NCBI GenBank assembly: GCA_027018875.1
Contig: JALUYA010000044.1
Location: forward strand, 1-38,987
Direction of reading: 5' to 3'
DNA length: 38,987 nucleotides
DNA from: Gammaproteobacteria bacterium
GTDB taxonomy: Bacteria; Pseudomonadota; Gammaproteobacteria; JAKDMP01
This document shows positions 20,984-29,570 of the stretch, in pieces. Made by a program: the position numbers and the translations under genes. Each line of letters begins with the position of its first letter. Positions within the stretch are counted from its first letter, which is position 1. The notes under the pieces are model-generated. The model had not been told where the DNA came from, searched no databases, and saw only the letters and a program-made list of their open reading frames with translations.

Positions 20984-22013
20984 TGTCCTCCCCCCCGTCA
21001 AACAGGTCGAGATCCCTTTCCGGAGGAATCAGCCCAAGATGACGCCAGGCCCGCGCCCCGGCCATCCGCCCGCGGGGTGTTCGTTTAAGAAATCCCTGCT
21101 GAATCAGAAAAGGCTCTATCACATCTTCTATGGTGCCACGCTCCTCTCCGATCGCCGCGGCCAGGCTGTCCACGCCCACCGGCCCCCCATCGAAATTCTC
21201 GATAATCACCGCGAGCAGCCGCCGGTCCAAGGCATCGAATCCACGCTGATCGACCTCCAGAAAATCCAGGGCCTCATTCGCCACCGCCTCACTCACCACC
21301 CCATCGGCGCGCACCTCGGCAAAGTCTCGCACCCGGCGCAACAGGCGATTGACGATTCGTGGCGTCCCGCGGGCGCGGCGCGCGATCTCGCGAGCCCCGC
21401 CCCTCTGCAAGCTGACCCCCAAAATCCCCGCCGAGCGCACCGCGATGCGCTCCAGCGCCTCGGGAGAGTAAAAATTCAGGCGCGCAACGATACCGAACCG
21501 GTCGCGCAGCGGGGAGGTCAAAAGCCCCGCGCGCGTTGTCGCCCCCACCAGCGTAAACGGGGCCAGGTCCAGCTTGATCGAGCGTGCCGACGGACCCTCG
21601 CCAATCATGATATCAAGTGCATAGTCCTCGAGTGCGGGGTACAGCGACTCCTCCACCACCGGACTCAGCCGGTGAATTTCATCGACAAAAAGCACATCGC
21701 CACGGGCCAGATTGGTGAGCAGTGCGGCCAGATCCCCCGGCCGTTCCAGCACCGGCCCCGAGGTCTGGTGCAACTCGACACCCATCTCGTGAGCAATGAT
21801 GTGCGCGAGCGTGGTCTTGCCCAATCCGGGCGGACCGAAAATCAGACAATGATCCAGCGCCTCGGAACGGCCGCGGGCGGCACGGATAAAAATCTCCATT
21901 TGGGCACACACCTGATCCTGGCCAATGTAATCGGCCAACCGCTCGGGGCGCAGCTGCAACTCATCGTGCAGTTCGGGGGCGACAACCTCCCGGTCCACCA
22001 GTCGTTCGCTCAT
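20973..22013 (-). CDS. ruvB: Holliday junction branch migration helicase RuvB
   Basis: AAA+ ATPase motor that, with RuvA, drives branch migration of Holliday junctions. It has 346 residues. The N-terminal segment [11 protein letters not shown] is typical. Walker A is GPPGLGKTT (about 59-67), Walker B with DEIHRLSP follows, and [18 protein letters not shown] contains sensor 1 and the arginine finger. A winged-helix C-terminal domain ends the protein. The ATG overlaps the ruvA stop by four bases. Confidence 0.98.
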   Translation of the reverse strand: MSERLVDREVVAPELHDELQLRPERLADYIGQDQVCAQMEIFIRAARGRSEALDHCLIFGPPGLGKTTLAHIIAHEMGVELHQTSGPVLERPGDLAALLTNLARGDVLFVDEIHRLSPVVEESLYPALEDYALDIMIGEGPSARSIKLDLAPFTLVGATTRAGLLTSPLRDRFGIVARLNFYSPEALERIAVRSAGILGVSLQRGGAREIARRARGTPRIVNRLLRRVRDFAEVRADGVVSEAVANEALDFLEVDQRGFDALDRRLLAVIIENFDGGPVGVDSLAAAIGEERGTIEDVIEPFLIQQGFLKRTPRGRMAGARAWRHLGLIPPERDLDLFDGGEDNGR

Positions 22014-22594
22014 CGATCCCCTCCCAGTGCCCGTCGCAGGGCCTCTCGCACCACCTCTTCACTGGTACGTTCTCGGGTTTCCACGCCGCTCAGCAAGGTG
22101 GCGATTTCACGTGGCTTGTAGCCCAGCACACCGAGTGCCGACTCGGCCTCACCGCGCACATTACCCGGTATGCTCGCGGCCGCGGCCGCAGAGGCCACCA
22201 CCCGATCCGCCATCTCCACCACCAGCCGCTCGGCGGTCTTCTGACCGATACCGGGTAATCGCTTGAGCCTCGCCACGTCGCGTTCCACAATCACGCGGGA
22301 AAACTCCTCGACGCTTAACCCCGAGAGAATGCTTAGGGCGAGCTTGGCGCCAACGCCGCTCGCCCGAATCAGCGCCCGAAACAATTCCCGCTCACGTTCA
22401 GCGGCAAAGCCATAAAGTTGCAGGGTATCCTCGCGCACCACCAGGTGAGTATAAAGGCGTGTTTCCCCGTCGCCGGCGGGCAACGCGGCAAAAGTCGAGA
22501 GCGGGGCTTCCAGTTCATAGCCAATCCCACCGACATCGAGCAAAATCCGTGGCGGTCGCCGATGAATAATCCGCCCGCGCAAGAAGCCGATCAC
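22010..22594 (-). CDS. ruvA: Holliday junction DNA helicase RuvA
   Basis: Junction-recognition subunit that loads RuvB. It has 194 residues from a GTG at 22594 (VIGFLRGRI). The GTG overlaps the ruvC stop as GTGA, and family members begin at MIG(F/R)LRG, so the open frame further upstream is rejected. The helix-hairpin-helix segment [15 protein letters not shown] is near residue 108. The C-terminal domain (about 145-194) is the RuvB contact. Confidence 0.97.
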   Translation of the reverse strand: MIGFLRGRIIHRRPPRILLDVGGIGYELEAPLSTFAALPAGDGETRLYTHLVVREDTLQLYGFAAERERELFRALIRASGVGAKLALSILSGLSVEEFSRVIVERDVARLKRLPGIGQKTAERLVVEMADRVVASAAAAASIPGNVRGEAESALGVLGYKPREIATLLSGVETRERTSEEVVREALRRALGGDR

Positions 22595-23082
22595 GCGCCT
22601 AACACCAATTTGCTGCCGAGTTCGCGGCTGTGAGCATGGCATAACGCCACAGCCAGGGCATCGCTCGCATCTTCGGCAATCGGGGCGGCAAGCCCCAAAA
22701 GATGACGCACCATATGCGCGACCTGCCTCTTATCGGCCCCCCCCGAGCCGACCACGGCCAGTTTGACCGCACGCGGCGTATATTCGGCCAACACACATCC
22801 CGCGACCAGCGCGGCGGCCAAAGCGGCCCCCCGCGCCTGGCCCAGAATCAGTGCCGTGGCGGGATTACGGTTTACAAAGACCTGCTCCACCGCGACCTCA
22901 TCGGGAACATGGCACCTGACCTGGGCGGCAACTCCGGTGTAAATAGTGCGCAGCCGGTCGCCCAGTCCACCGCGGCGCGGGGCGCGAACCACCCCCTGAG
23001 CCAAAACCGTCTGCCGCCGGCCTTCCACCGCAATCACTCCATAACCGGTCCGGTAAGACCCCGGATCGATACCAAGAATCAC
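22591..23082 (-). CDS. ruvC: Crossover junction endodeoxyribonuclease RuvC
   Basis: Endonuclease that resolves Holliday junctions by paired nicks. All four acidic catalytic residues are visible: D in LGIDPGS, E in AVEQVFVNRNP, and two D in EDASDALAVALCHAH. I place the start at the GTG at 23082, directly before ILGIDPGS, which gives 163 residues against 173 in E. coli. An ATG at 23139 would add 19 residues and overlap yebC, and cannot be excluded. The gene lies 25 bases after yebC. Confidence 0.95.
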   Translation of the reverse strand: MILGIDPGSYRTGYGVIAVEGRRQTVLAQGVVRAPRRGGLGDRLRTIYTGVAAQVRCHVPDEVAVEQVFVNRNPATALILGQARGAALAAALVAGCVLAEYTPRAVKLAVVGSGGADKRQVAHMVRHLLGLAAPIAEDASDALAVALCHAHSRELGSKLVLGA

Positions 23083-23107
23083 CAGCCTATGCCTTGGTAC
23101 CTTGGGG

Positions 23108-23845
23108 CTAGGCAAAGGTCTCTGCCGGGAAATGGGCATTGGAATAGACATTCTGGGTATCGTCAAGATCCTCCAACGCATCAAGCAACTTGAGCACACT
23201 TTCCGCCTGCGCCACATCCAGTTCCACCCAGGTAGCGGGTCGCTGGGTAATCTCGGCCTCTTCCAAGGCAAGGCCGGCGGCCCGCAAGGTATCCCGCACA
23301 GCTTCGAAATCGGCCGGATCGGTGATTACCTCGAAGGCGTTTTCCTCGTCGCGCTCGACGTCTTCAGCCCCCGCTTCCAGGGCGATATCGAGTACCTTTT
23401 CCTCATCCTGGTCGGCTCCCAGGCGAATCTGCCCCACCCGGCTAAATAGATAGGACACCGACCCATCAGCCCCGAGATGACCACCATACTTGCTGAAACC
23501 ATAACGCACTTCGGCGACCGTACGATTACGATTGTCGGTCATGCACTCCACCAGCACCGCCACCCCATGGGGAGCATACCCTTCATAGCGAACCTCGGCG
23601 ATGGCCTGGCCGTCGATCCCCCCACTGGCCCGCTTGATCGCCCGCTCGATATTATCCTTGGGCACGTTGGCGGCATTGGCCTTGTCGAGAGCAAGACGCA
23701 ACCGGGGATTGGCCGCGGCATCGGCCCCGCCCGTGCGCACGGCGGTGGAAATCTCGCGCACCAGGCGGGTAAAAATCTTGCCGCGACGCGCATCCTGAGC
23801 GTTTTTACGGTGCTGGATATTAGCCCATTTACTGTGTCCGGACAT
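23108..23845 (-). CDS. yebC: YebC/PmpR family regulatory protein (TACO1-like)
   Basis: Small cytoplasmic three-domain protein. The family has been described both as DNA-binding regulators and as factors that relieve ribosome stalling at proline-rich stretches. It has 245 residues, the standard length, opening MSGHSKWANIQHRK. Other conserved text includes NVPKDNIERAIKR, YEGYAPHGVAV and TDNRNRTVAEVR. It is next to ruvC, the usual context. Its start is only four bases from the yfaZ stop. Confidence 0.97.
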   Translation of the reverse strand: MSGHSKWANIQHRKNAQDARRGKIFTRLVREISTAVRTGGADAAANPRLRLALDKANAANVPKDNIERAIKRASGGIDGQAIAEVRYEGYAPHGVAVLVECMTDNRNRTVAEVRYGFSKYGGHLGADGSVSYLFSRVGQIRLGADQDEEKVLDIALEAGAEDVERDEENAFEVITDPADFEAVRDTLRAAGLALEEAEITQRPATWVELDVAQAESVLKLLDALEDLDDTQNVYSNAHFPAETFA

Positions 23846-23849
23846 GATT

Positions 23850-24422
23850 TTAAAACCGGATGGAAAAGCCGATATTGAACCCGTTATCCATGACCAGAGA
23901 ATCGGTTCCCTTAAATCTTGCGGTCATATGACGGTATCCGAGATAGATCGTCCCGTTCGGCATCAGTCGATATCCCGCCCGGGCCTCCAGAGCAAGATAC
24001 CGGTCGGCATTGGAAAAACTCGTTATATTGGGCGCCCAATACAGATATCCACCGAAAACCAGGCGATTATAGGCCGGCAGGGCAAACTCCACCCCCCCAC
24101 CCAGGGCCACTACATAACCGCTGGAAATCCCAGTATAACTAGGATCCAGCCACAAGGCCTTGGCGCCCAAAATCGCGGTGATGGGGGCCCCACCAGGGTT
24201 GGCGTTGGCCCGCAGGCCCAAACCGATGCCAGCGATATTACCGGCATCGGTATTATGCAACCCCTGAAACAAAAAATCGAGTCCCGAATAGCCGATCTGG
24301 GAATCATAGGAAACTCGGGCTGCATTGTTACTCACATTGATGTCGAGTCCACTACCCTGACCCCAAGCTGTGACGGCCGCAAGCCCCAGAAGTCCGCTCA
24401 CCCACAAATGTCGTATCTTCAT
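23850..24422 (-). CDS. YfaZ-like outer-membrane protein
   Basis: A 190-residue exported protein from the ATG at 24422 (MKIRHLWVSGLL). The signal peptide of about 22 residues ends AWGQ, and GAGGG lies upstream. The mature part is rich in glycine and alternating aromatic and polar residues. It ends with a C-terminal phenylalanine after NIGFSIRF, as in outer-membrane beta barrels. Segments such as LVFGGYLYWAPN and GTIYLGYRHMTARF resemble the YfaZ family, whose function is not established. The frame is open further upstream but unrelated to the family. The assignment rests on pattern memory. Confidence 0.75.
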   Translation of the reverse strand: MKIRHLWVSGLLGLAAVTAWGQGSGLDINVSNNAARVSYDSQIGYSGLDFLFQGLHNTDAGNIAGIGLGLRANANPGGAPITAILGAKALWLDPSYTGISSGYVVALGGGVEFALPAYNRLVFGGYLYWAPNITSFSNADRYLALEARAGYRLMPNGTIYLGYRHMTARFKGTDSLVMDNGFNIGFSIRF

Positions 24423-24436
24423 GCTGGTCAACCCTC

Positions 24437-24465
24437 TTGATTGGCAAAGATGAGCATAAGATAAC
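24437..24465 (+). promoter_or_regulatory. Candidate promoter for relA
   Basis: TTGATT (24437-24442) and GATAAC (24460-24465) are 17 bases apart, each with four of six consensus matches, about 30 bases ahead of the relA ATG. The yfaZ-relA divergent gap is only 72 bases, so a promoter for each direction must be packed here. I see no convincing one for yfaZ. Confidence 0.35.
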
Positions 24466-24494
24466 CTATCCTGTAATGTGCCTTGGGCATCGCG

Positions 24495-26399
24495 ATGGAA
24501 GTTACCGAAAACATCACTCTGGCTCGCTTGCTGACGCATGCGCCGCCCCCGCTGGCCGCCCAATCACAAACCATTGTTGAGATCCTCCAGGGCCTCGATC
24601 TCCCCCAGGACTGGCGCCTCGCTGCGGCGGCTGCCCCCCTGCTGAACGCAGGGGTAATCAAACCGGAAACTCTTGCGACCATTGCCGGTGACGGGGTACG
24701 CGAGCTGGCCGCCCAAATCTCCGCCCTGCCGGAACCGAATCTGGCCGCGAGCGAGGCCCTGCATACGCAAGACCCGGCCCAGAAGGAAAACCTCCGGCGC
24801 CTGTTCCTCGCCCTGATCCACGACATCCGCATCGTCCCCCTGGTACTCGCCCGACCGCTTGCCCGGCTGATGCTTATCAAAGACCACCACGACGCCGAAT
24901 GCAAGGCGCTTGCCCATGAAGTCTTTCTACTCTATGCCCCGCTGGCCAACCGTCTGGGAATATGGCAACTTAAGTGGCAACTGGAGGATTTGGCCTTTCG
25001 CGCCACCGAACCCGAACGGTATGCCGAAATCGCCGCGGCGCTCACCGAGCGTCGCGCGGCCCGGGAGGCCCGGCTTGCGGCGACACGAAACCGCCTGGAA
25101 CAACTGCTCACCGAAGCGGGAATCCAGGCCCGCCTCAGCGGTCGCCCTAAGCATATTTACAGCATAAGCCGCAAGATGCAGCGCAAAGACGTTACCATTG
25201 AAGATCTGTACGACCTGCTGGGCCTGCGAATCATCGTTGCCGACATTCCTGCCTGCTACGCCGCCCTGGGAGTCGTTCATGGAAACTGGCGTCACATCCC
25301 CCACGAGTTCGATGATTACATCGCCGTGCCCAAGGGCAACTTTTACCGCTCGCTGCATACCGCCGTGATCGATGACGGCGGGCAGGCACTGGAGATTCAA
25401 ATCCGGACCGAGGCCATGCACCAGGAGTCCGAACTGGGTATCGCCGCTCACTGGCGCTACAAGGAAGGTATCACCCATGATCCGGCACTCGAGGAGCGCA
25501 TCGGCTGGCTCCGCCGCCTGTTGAGCGAGGACTCCGCAGATACTGCGGACCTGGCCCACGGCATCGCCACCGAACTCGGTGGTGAACGGGTTTACGCACT
25601 GACCCCACGCGGACGAATCATCGACCTGGCTCCCGGGGCAACCCCACTCGATTTCGCCTACGGGGTGCATACCCAATTAGGCCATCGCACCATCGGTGCC
25701 CGGGTGAACGGACTCATGGTGCCACTCACACGCCCCCTCTCCACCGGTGATACCGTCGAGATTCTCACCCGCACCGAACCCCGTCCCAGCCCCGATTGGC
25801 TGCGCCCCGAGGCCGGTTATGCCGTCACCCGACGGGCACGGCGCAAACTGCGTGCCTGGTTTCACCAAGTCTCGGCCCCGGCAATAAACGCACCGGCGAG
25901 CACTGCACCCAGAAAACCCGCTCCCGTACGGCGCTACCGCAAATCGGCCAACCAACTCGCCACTCCCATTGTCGCCGGAATGCCGGAGTTGGCGACCGAG
26001 TCGGCCCGCTGCTGCCAGCCCCGGCCCGGCGAACGTATTGCCGCCCTGCTGACCCGTAGCCGCGGAATTCGCATACATCGCTTCGATTGCGCCAGTTTTC
26101 GCATTAGCGCGGCGCGCACTCCCGACCAAGTACTGGAGGCACACTGGAGCGGCGAGGGAATCGACCTCAACCTATTACTCGAAGATCGCCCCGGTCTGAT
26201 TGCCGAATTGACTGCCTACCTGAGCCGGAACGGTGCCACCATCCGGCAGATGGCTGCCAACAGCCAGGCGGGGATAGCCCACCTGCGTCTAAGTCTCGCC
26301 GCTCCAGGACAGCGCGAAGTCGATACGCTGCTCGCCACGCTGCCCCATCTGCCCGGAGTGCGCGAAGTGCATTTCAGCTACGATGGCACACATGAATAA
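24495..26399 (+). CDS. relA: GTP pyrophosphokinase RelA, (p)ppGpp synthetase
   Basis: Ribosome-associated enzyme that makes (p)ppGpp from ATP and GDP/GTP on amino-acid starvation. It has 634 residues from the ATG at 24495 (a TTG four codons upstream is possible), shorter than E. coli RelA at 744. The N-terminal region lacks the HDxxED metal motif of the hydrolase. The synthetase domain has GRPKHIYSI (about 215), the acidic EFDD (about 271) typical of RelA rather than SpoT, and LEIQIRT (about 300). A TGS domain (about 365-430) and a C-terminal ACT domain (LLLEDRPGLIAEL) follow. The missing length is mostly N-terminal and in the central helical part. Monofunctional RelA implies a SpoT elsewhere. 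Confidence 0.93.
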   Translation: MEVTENITLARLLTHAPPPLAAQSQTIVEILQGLDLPQDWRLAAAAAPLLNAGVIKPETLATIAGDGVRELAAQISALPEPNLAASEALHTQDPAQKENLRRLFLALIHDIRIVPLVLARPLARLMLIKDHHDAECKALAHEVFLLYAPLANRLGIWQLKWQLEDLAFRATEPERYAEIAAALTERRAAREARLAATRNRLEQLLTEAGIQARLSGRPKHIYSISRKMQRKDVTIEDLYDLLGLRIIVADIPACYAALGVVHGNWRHIPHEFDDYIAVPKGNFYRSLHTAVIDDGGQALEIQIRTEAMHQESELGIAAHWRYKEGITHDPALEERIGWLRRLLSEDSADTADLAHGIATELGGERVYALTPRGRIIDLAPGATPLDFAYGVHTQLGHRTIGARVNGLMVPLTRPLSTGDTVEILTRTEPRPSPDWLRPEAGYAVTRRARRKLRAWFHQVSAPAINAPASTAPRKPAPVRRYRKSANQLATPIVAGMPELATESARCCQPRPGERIAALLTRSRGIRIHRFDCASFRISAARTPDQVLEAHWSGEGIDLNLLLEDRPGLIAELTAYLSRNGATIRQMAANSQAGIAHLRLSLAAPGQREVDTLLATLPHLPGVREVHFSYDGTHE

Positions 26400-27360
26400 A
26401 AAAACACCGGTTTTGCTTGCGGCAATTCTGACTCCTGCGGCCGCTGCCATCGCTCTGTCCTGGTGGGTGGCACAGCATTCTCTGGCGGGTCTCGAGTGGC
26501 ATACCCGCCTGGTGCCGGTCGTGGCGACCACCCCCCGCGGCCTGACGCATCTATTCCGGTTCTATAAATACTCCTGGCCACCGCAAGCGCCGGTTCCTCC
26601 TCTCGGGCTTAAAAATCTCCCCGCCGGGCTGGAGCATTTACCTATCACGGAGAAAAAAGCCCTCTTTTTACGCGTGATCCTGCCCCTGGCGATTGCCGCC
26701 AACAACCGCATCCGCCGGGAACGAAGCTACCTGCGCCGTATTCTTCCCCGCTTAAACGATGTCCCTGGTGACCATCTGCCGCAACGCGTACTACGCCTTG
26801 CCCGGAAATATCAAGTTAGTCAATCCCTGGGCACGGCCGCCGGACGGATCCGCCTGCTCCGCCGCTGCGACACGGTACCGCTCGGCCTTATCCTCGCCCA
26901 GGCCGCCAAGGAAAGCGGCTGGGGCACGTCGAAATTCGCTCGCGGTGCGAACAACTTATTTGGAATCTGGACCTGGAAACCGGAGGCCGGTGTAGTACCG
27001 CGTGGGCGCGCTGAAGGTGCGACCCATCTCGTGCGTGTTTACCCCGACTTGGCACACTCGGTAGAGGACTACCTCTACAACCTGAACGTCGGCTTTGCCT
27101 ATCGCCGGTTTCGCGCCCGTCGAGCGCTCATGCGGGCAACCGCCAAACCACTGGATCCGCTCATCCTGGCCGCCACCCTGGTGGCTTACTCCCAGCACCG
27201 TATCCTCTATACCAGCCGAGTGATCCAGCTGATCCGCAACAACAAACTCGAGCGGCTGGGCAAGCCGCGGCTCTCACCGACCCTGATGAGCCCGGGAGCG
27301 CACAACACCACGCTTCTCAGGGCAGCAGCGTTCGGCTCAAGTCCCAATAATCGCGGGTAA
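26392..27360 (+). CDS. Bax-like beta-N-acetylglucosaminidase domain protein
   Basis: Predicted envelope peptidoglycan hydrolase. It has 322 residues from the ATG at 26392, which gives a basic MNKK start. An ATG three codons earlier is also possible. A hydrophobic signal or anchor segment spans about 6-27. The C-terminal half carries the glucosaminidase (GH73-like) signature LAQAAKESGWGTSKFARGAN followed by NLFGIWTW, with the catalytic glutamate near residue 173. E. coli Bax (274 residues) has the same block. The gene starts inside relA (8 to 17 bases overlap), so it is probably cotranscribed and coupled. Its end overlaps the opposite-strand gene by 44 bases. Confidence 0.85.
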   Translation: MNKKTPVLLAAILTPAAAAIALSWWVAQHSLAGLEWHTRLVPVVATTPRGLTHLFRFYKYSWPPQAPVPPLGLKNLPAGLEHLPITEKKALFLRVILPLAIAANNRIRRERSYLRRILPRLNDVPGDHLPQRVLRLARKYQVSQSLGTAAGRIRLLRRCDTVPLGLILAQAAKESGWGTSKFARGANNLFGIWTWKPEAGVVPRGRAEGATHLVRVYPDLAHSVEDYLYNLNVGFAYRRFRARRALMRATAKPLDPLILAATLVAYSQHRILYTSRVIQLIRNNKLERLGKPRLSPTLMSPGAHNTTLLRAAAFGSSPNNRG

Positions 27361-28348
27361 GGATATTCACCGGCAGCATTTCGCCATAGCTCGACAAGGG
27401 TTCATCCGCCGCTCCCACCCGGGTCGGCAATGTACTCAGCGATTCCGCCACCGGGATTGCACTCGCGGCATCGGCATAACGCAACCGGGTATGCAGATAG
27501 GCAGCACGGCGGCGTACCATTTCATGACGTTTTTCCTCTCGACCCGCCGCGGCGATGAGTTCGCGCACCTTATGCTCCATGCGCAAACACTCCTCGGCAA
27601 GACCGAAATAGGCCTCCTCAACCGGCTTGCGTGCCGCACTCAGCGCCGCCTCGGCGATCTGATCCTCCCGATACAGCAGGTAGAAATGCTGGGCGAGAGC
27701 AATCAGCAGGGTATTGATAGCCCGCCGGGTATTACAGGACAATTCTCCACCCTGCGGGGCGGCAACCTCGAGCCTCATCTCCCGGCGCAGATTTCCGAGC
27801 CGCACATCGGCCTCCGTGAGGCGGCGCTCGGTCTCGATCAGGGCCGCATGGAGCATTCCCTGCTCCCCTTTGCGGAAAGGCCGCTCCCGCTCATGCAGCT
27901 CATACTGTAACCGCGCAATCTCCTTACGCAGTTCCCCAGCCTCGGCCTCGGCAGCCTGCAGCCCGGGATTAACCGGCGGCGCGACCCAGGACTCACTTAT
28001 GTATTTTTCGCGAAACTGCCGCGACAATACCTGCAGATCACGGTGGCACATCGACCAGATCGCCCGAAGACGAAAATATAAAATCGCATTCTGTCCCTTC
28101 TCCGGATCGGCCATAATGGCTTCGAGCGCCGCGATCCGCGCCTTGAGCCGATCCCGATCCGATCTCATCTGGGCCAGTTTCTCTGCGTCGCTGATCCCCG
28201 CTACCGCAGCCTCTTGCCGGACATGCTGCTCACGATCCCTACGCACTTCCGCCTCATGTGCGGACCAGTCCCGTTCCAGTGGCCCATCTTCCCGGTAACG
28301 CTTCATCTCCCGGCTACCGAAACCCAGGCGTTCCCACCATCTTGCCAT
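27317..28348 (-). CDS. Uncharacterised coiled-coil protein, 343 residues
   Basis: I do not recognise this family. The ATG at 28348 (MARWWERLGFGSREMKRY) is preceded by AAGGAGAG at ideal spacing, and the composition is that of the local coding DNA, so the gene is likely real. There is no signal peptide or membrane segment. Charged, heptad-like helical stretches run about residues 30-80 and 130-195, followed by a more globular helical part (about 205-290). A tryptophan/tyrosine-containing block (ILYFRLRAIWSMCHRDLQ) lies near 90-107. It stands alone: its 3' end overlaps the Bax-like gene tail to tail, and upstream is a 358-base gap. Confidence 0.75.
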   Translation of the reverse strand: MARWWERLGFGSREMKRYREDGPLERDWSAHEAEVRRDREQHVRQEAAVAGISDAEKLAQMRSDRDRLKARIAALEAIMADPEKGQNAILYFRLRAIWSMCHRDLQVLSRQFREKYISESWVAPPVNPGLQAAEAEAGELRKEIARLQYELHERERPFRKGEQGMLHAALIETERRLTEADVRLGNLRREMRLEVAAPQGGELSCNTRRAINTLLIALAQHFYLLYREDQIAEAALSAARKPVEEAYFGLAEECLRMEHKVRELIAAAGREEKRHEMVRRRAAYLHTRLRYADAASAIPVAESLSTLPTRVGAADEPLSSYGEMLPVNILTRDYWDLSRTLLP

Positions 28349-28706
28349 TCATCTCTCCTTGATGCCCAAGCTAGGAGCATCATGGCACGATCCGGCTTTT
28401 GTTGCTACTCTATGTCGTATTCACCCCCCTGGAATTACGCTCCGCCCACTCCCACCGGCGACGTAACCCGGGTTTCCTCGTGGCAATAATCCAGCTATTT
28501 TTCGGGTGGCGATTGGTGTAGGTGCGGAATAGAGCAGAATGGTGCCCCGCCGGAGCACCCGCCAATCGCAATAAACATCGGGAATTTACTTATGAATACT
28601 CATCAACATATCAAACCACGCGGCTGGAACAGATCCTGCCTCCAGCAGTCCGGGAAGTGCCAAGCTCAACATAAGTGCTACCGTGATATGCCAAACACCA
28701 TATTTC
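28349..28706. other. 358-base intergenic region with inverted repeats
   Basis: The region lies upstream of the coiled-coil gene and downstream of ppsR. It contains an 8-bp inverted repeat GCGATTGG/CCAATCGC (28509-28516 and 28562-28569). The enclosed segment begins with GTAGGTGCGG at 28518 and holds a second small repeat, GGTGC/GCACC. The GTAG opening followed by a GC-rich imperfect palindrome resembles degenerate REP-type extragenic repeats. No T-tract terminator is seen after ppsR. A minus-strand mini-ORF (28586-28672, 28 codons, hydrophobic) has no ribosome binding site. Confidence 0.5.
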
Positions 28707-29570
28707 TCACGGGAGGGCAGGGCTGAGCCCCGTCTGATAGAGGATGATTGCCGCGATCTCTTCAACCGATATGGACGTGCTGTCGAGCACGGTCACCCCA
28801 TTGGCCCGAAGCAGGGCTTGCGCCTTCTCAACCTCGCGGCGTACCCGCTGGGGATCGGCATAGCCACTGCCGGGGCGACGTTCACTGCGAATCCGCACCA
28901 AGCGGGCCGGATCGACCGTGAGTCCGAACAGCCGGTCGCGGTAGTCTTGCAGAATCCGGGGCAGGCTTTCGCGTCCGACATCGTCCTCATCCAGGGGGTA
29001 ATTGGCAACAAAAATCCCGTACTGCAAGGCCAAATATAGGGAGGTCGGCGTCTTGCCAACCCGCGAGAGTCCTACCAAAATCAGTTGCGCTTCATGGTAG
29101 CGCTCGGTGTTCAATCCGTCATCGGCAGCCAAGGCAAAGTTCACCGCATCGATACGGCGTAGATAGCCGGCCGAATCGCGCATTCCGTGCGCACGCCCCA
29201 ACGCATGGCTGGATGCGGTCCCAAGCGCCTCTTCCAATGGGTGCATAAAGGCGGAGAAAAAATCCAGGGTCAGCGCCTGGGCGGAGTCCACGATCTGGCG
29301 CAATCGCTCATCGACCAAACTGGAGAAGACAATCGGCGTCAAGCCGCAGCGCTCGGCCTCGGCATCAATGCGCCGTACCGCCTCTTGGGCCTTCTCCTCG
29401 GAATTAACGAACGGGATGATGACATAGCCAAAACTCAGTGTCTCGAACTGTGAGAGGAGGCTATGGCCCAGGGTCTCGACCGTGACCCCGGTACCGTCGG
29501 AAACAAAGAAGACCGACCGTGGAATATCCGGTTGTACCGGTGTCAACATTGGTTCAATGAAGGAAGACAT
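28707..29570 (-). CDS. ppsR: PEP synthase regulatory protein (bifunctional kinase/phosphorylase, DUF299)
   Basis: The family reversibly inactivates phosphoenolpyruvate synthase by ADP-dependent phosphorylation of a threonine and reactivates it by phosphorolysis, controlling gluconeogenesis. It has 287 residues from the ATG at 29570; a TTG six codons upstream is less likely. The N-terminus SVFFVSDGTGVTVETLGHSL is the family signature. The P-loop-like GLSRVGKTPTSLYLA is near residue 168, and NYPL follows. The target gene ppsA normally lies next to or divergent from it but is not in this window. Overall length and motifs are normal. Confidence 0.93.
   Translation of the reverse strand: MSSFIEPMLTPVQPDIPRSVFFVSDGTGVTVETLGHSLLSQFETLSFGYVIIPFVNSEEKAQEAVRRIDAEAERCGLTPIVFSSLVDERLRQIVDSAQALTLDFFSAFMHPLEEALGTASSHALGRAHGMRDSAGYLRRIDAVNFALAADDGLNTERYHEAQLILVGLSRVGKTPTSLYLALQYGIFVANYPLDEDDVGRESLPRILQDYRDRLFGLTVDPARLVRIRSERRPGSGYADPQRVRREVEKAQALLRANGVTVLDSTSISVEEIAAIILYQTGLSPALP

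Noticed and set aside
21039-22121. 360-codon plus-strand open frame opposite ruvB
   Set aside because: RuvB on the other strand is unmistakable. The antisense product is low-complexity and rich in Arg, His and Gln.
25320-25360. Apparent loss of the NGYQS motif in RelA (NFYRS here)
   Set aside because: Forms with PKGN-x-YRSLHT are, as I recall, common in other proteobacterial RelA proteins, so this is not evidence of inactivation.
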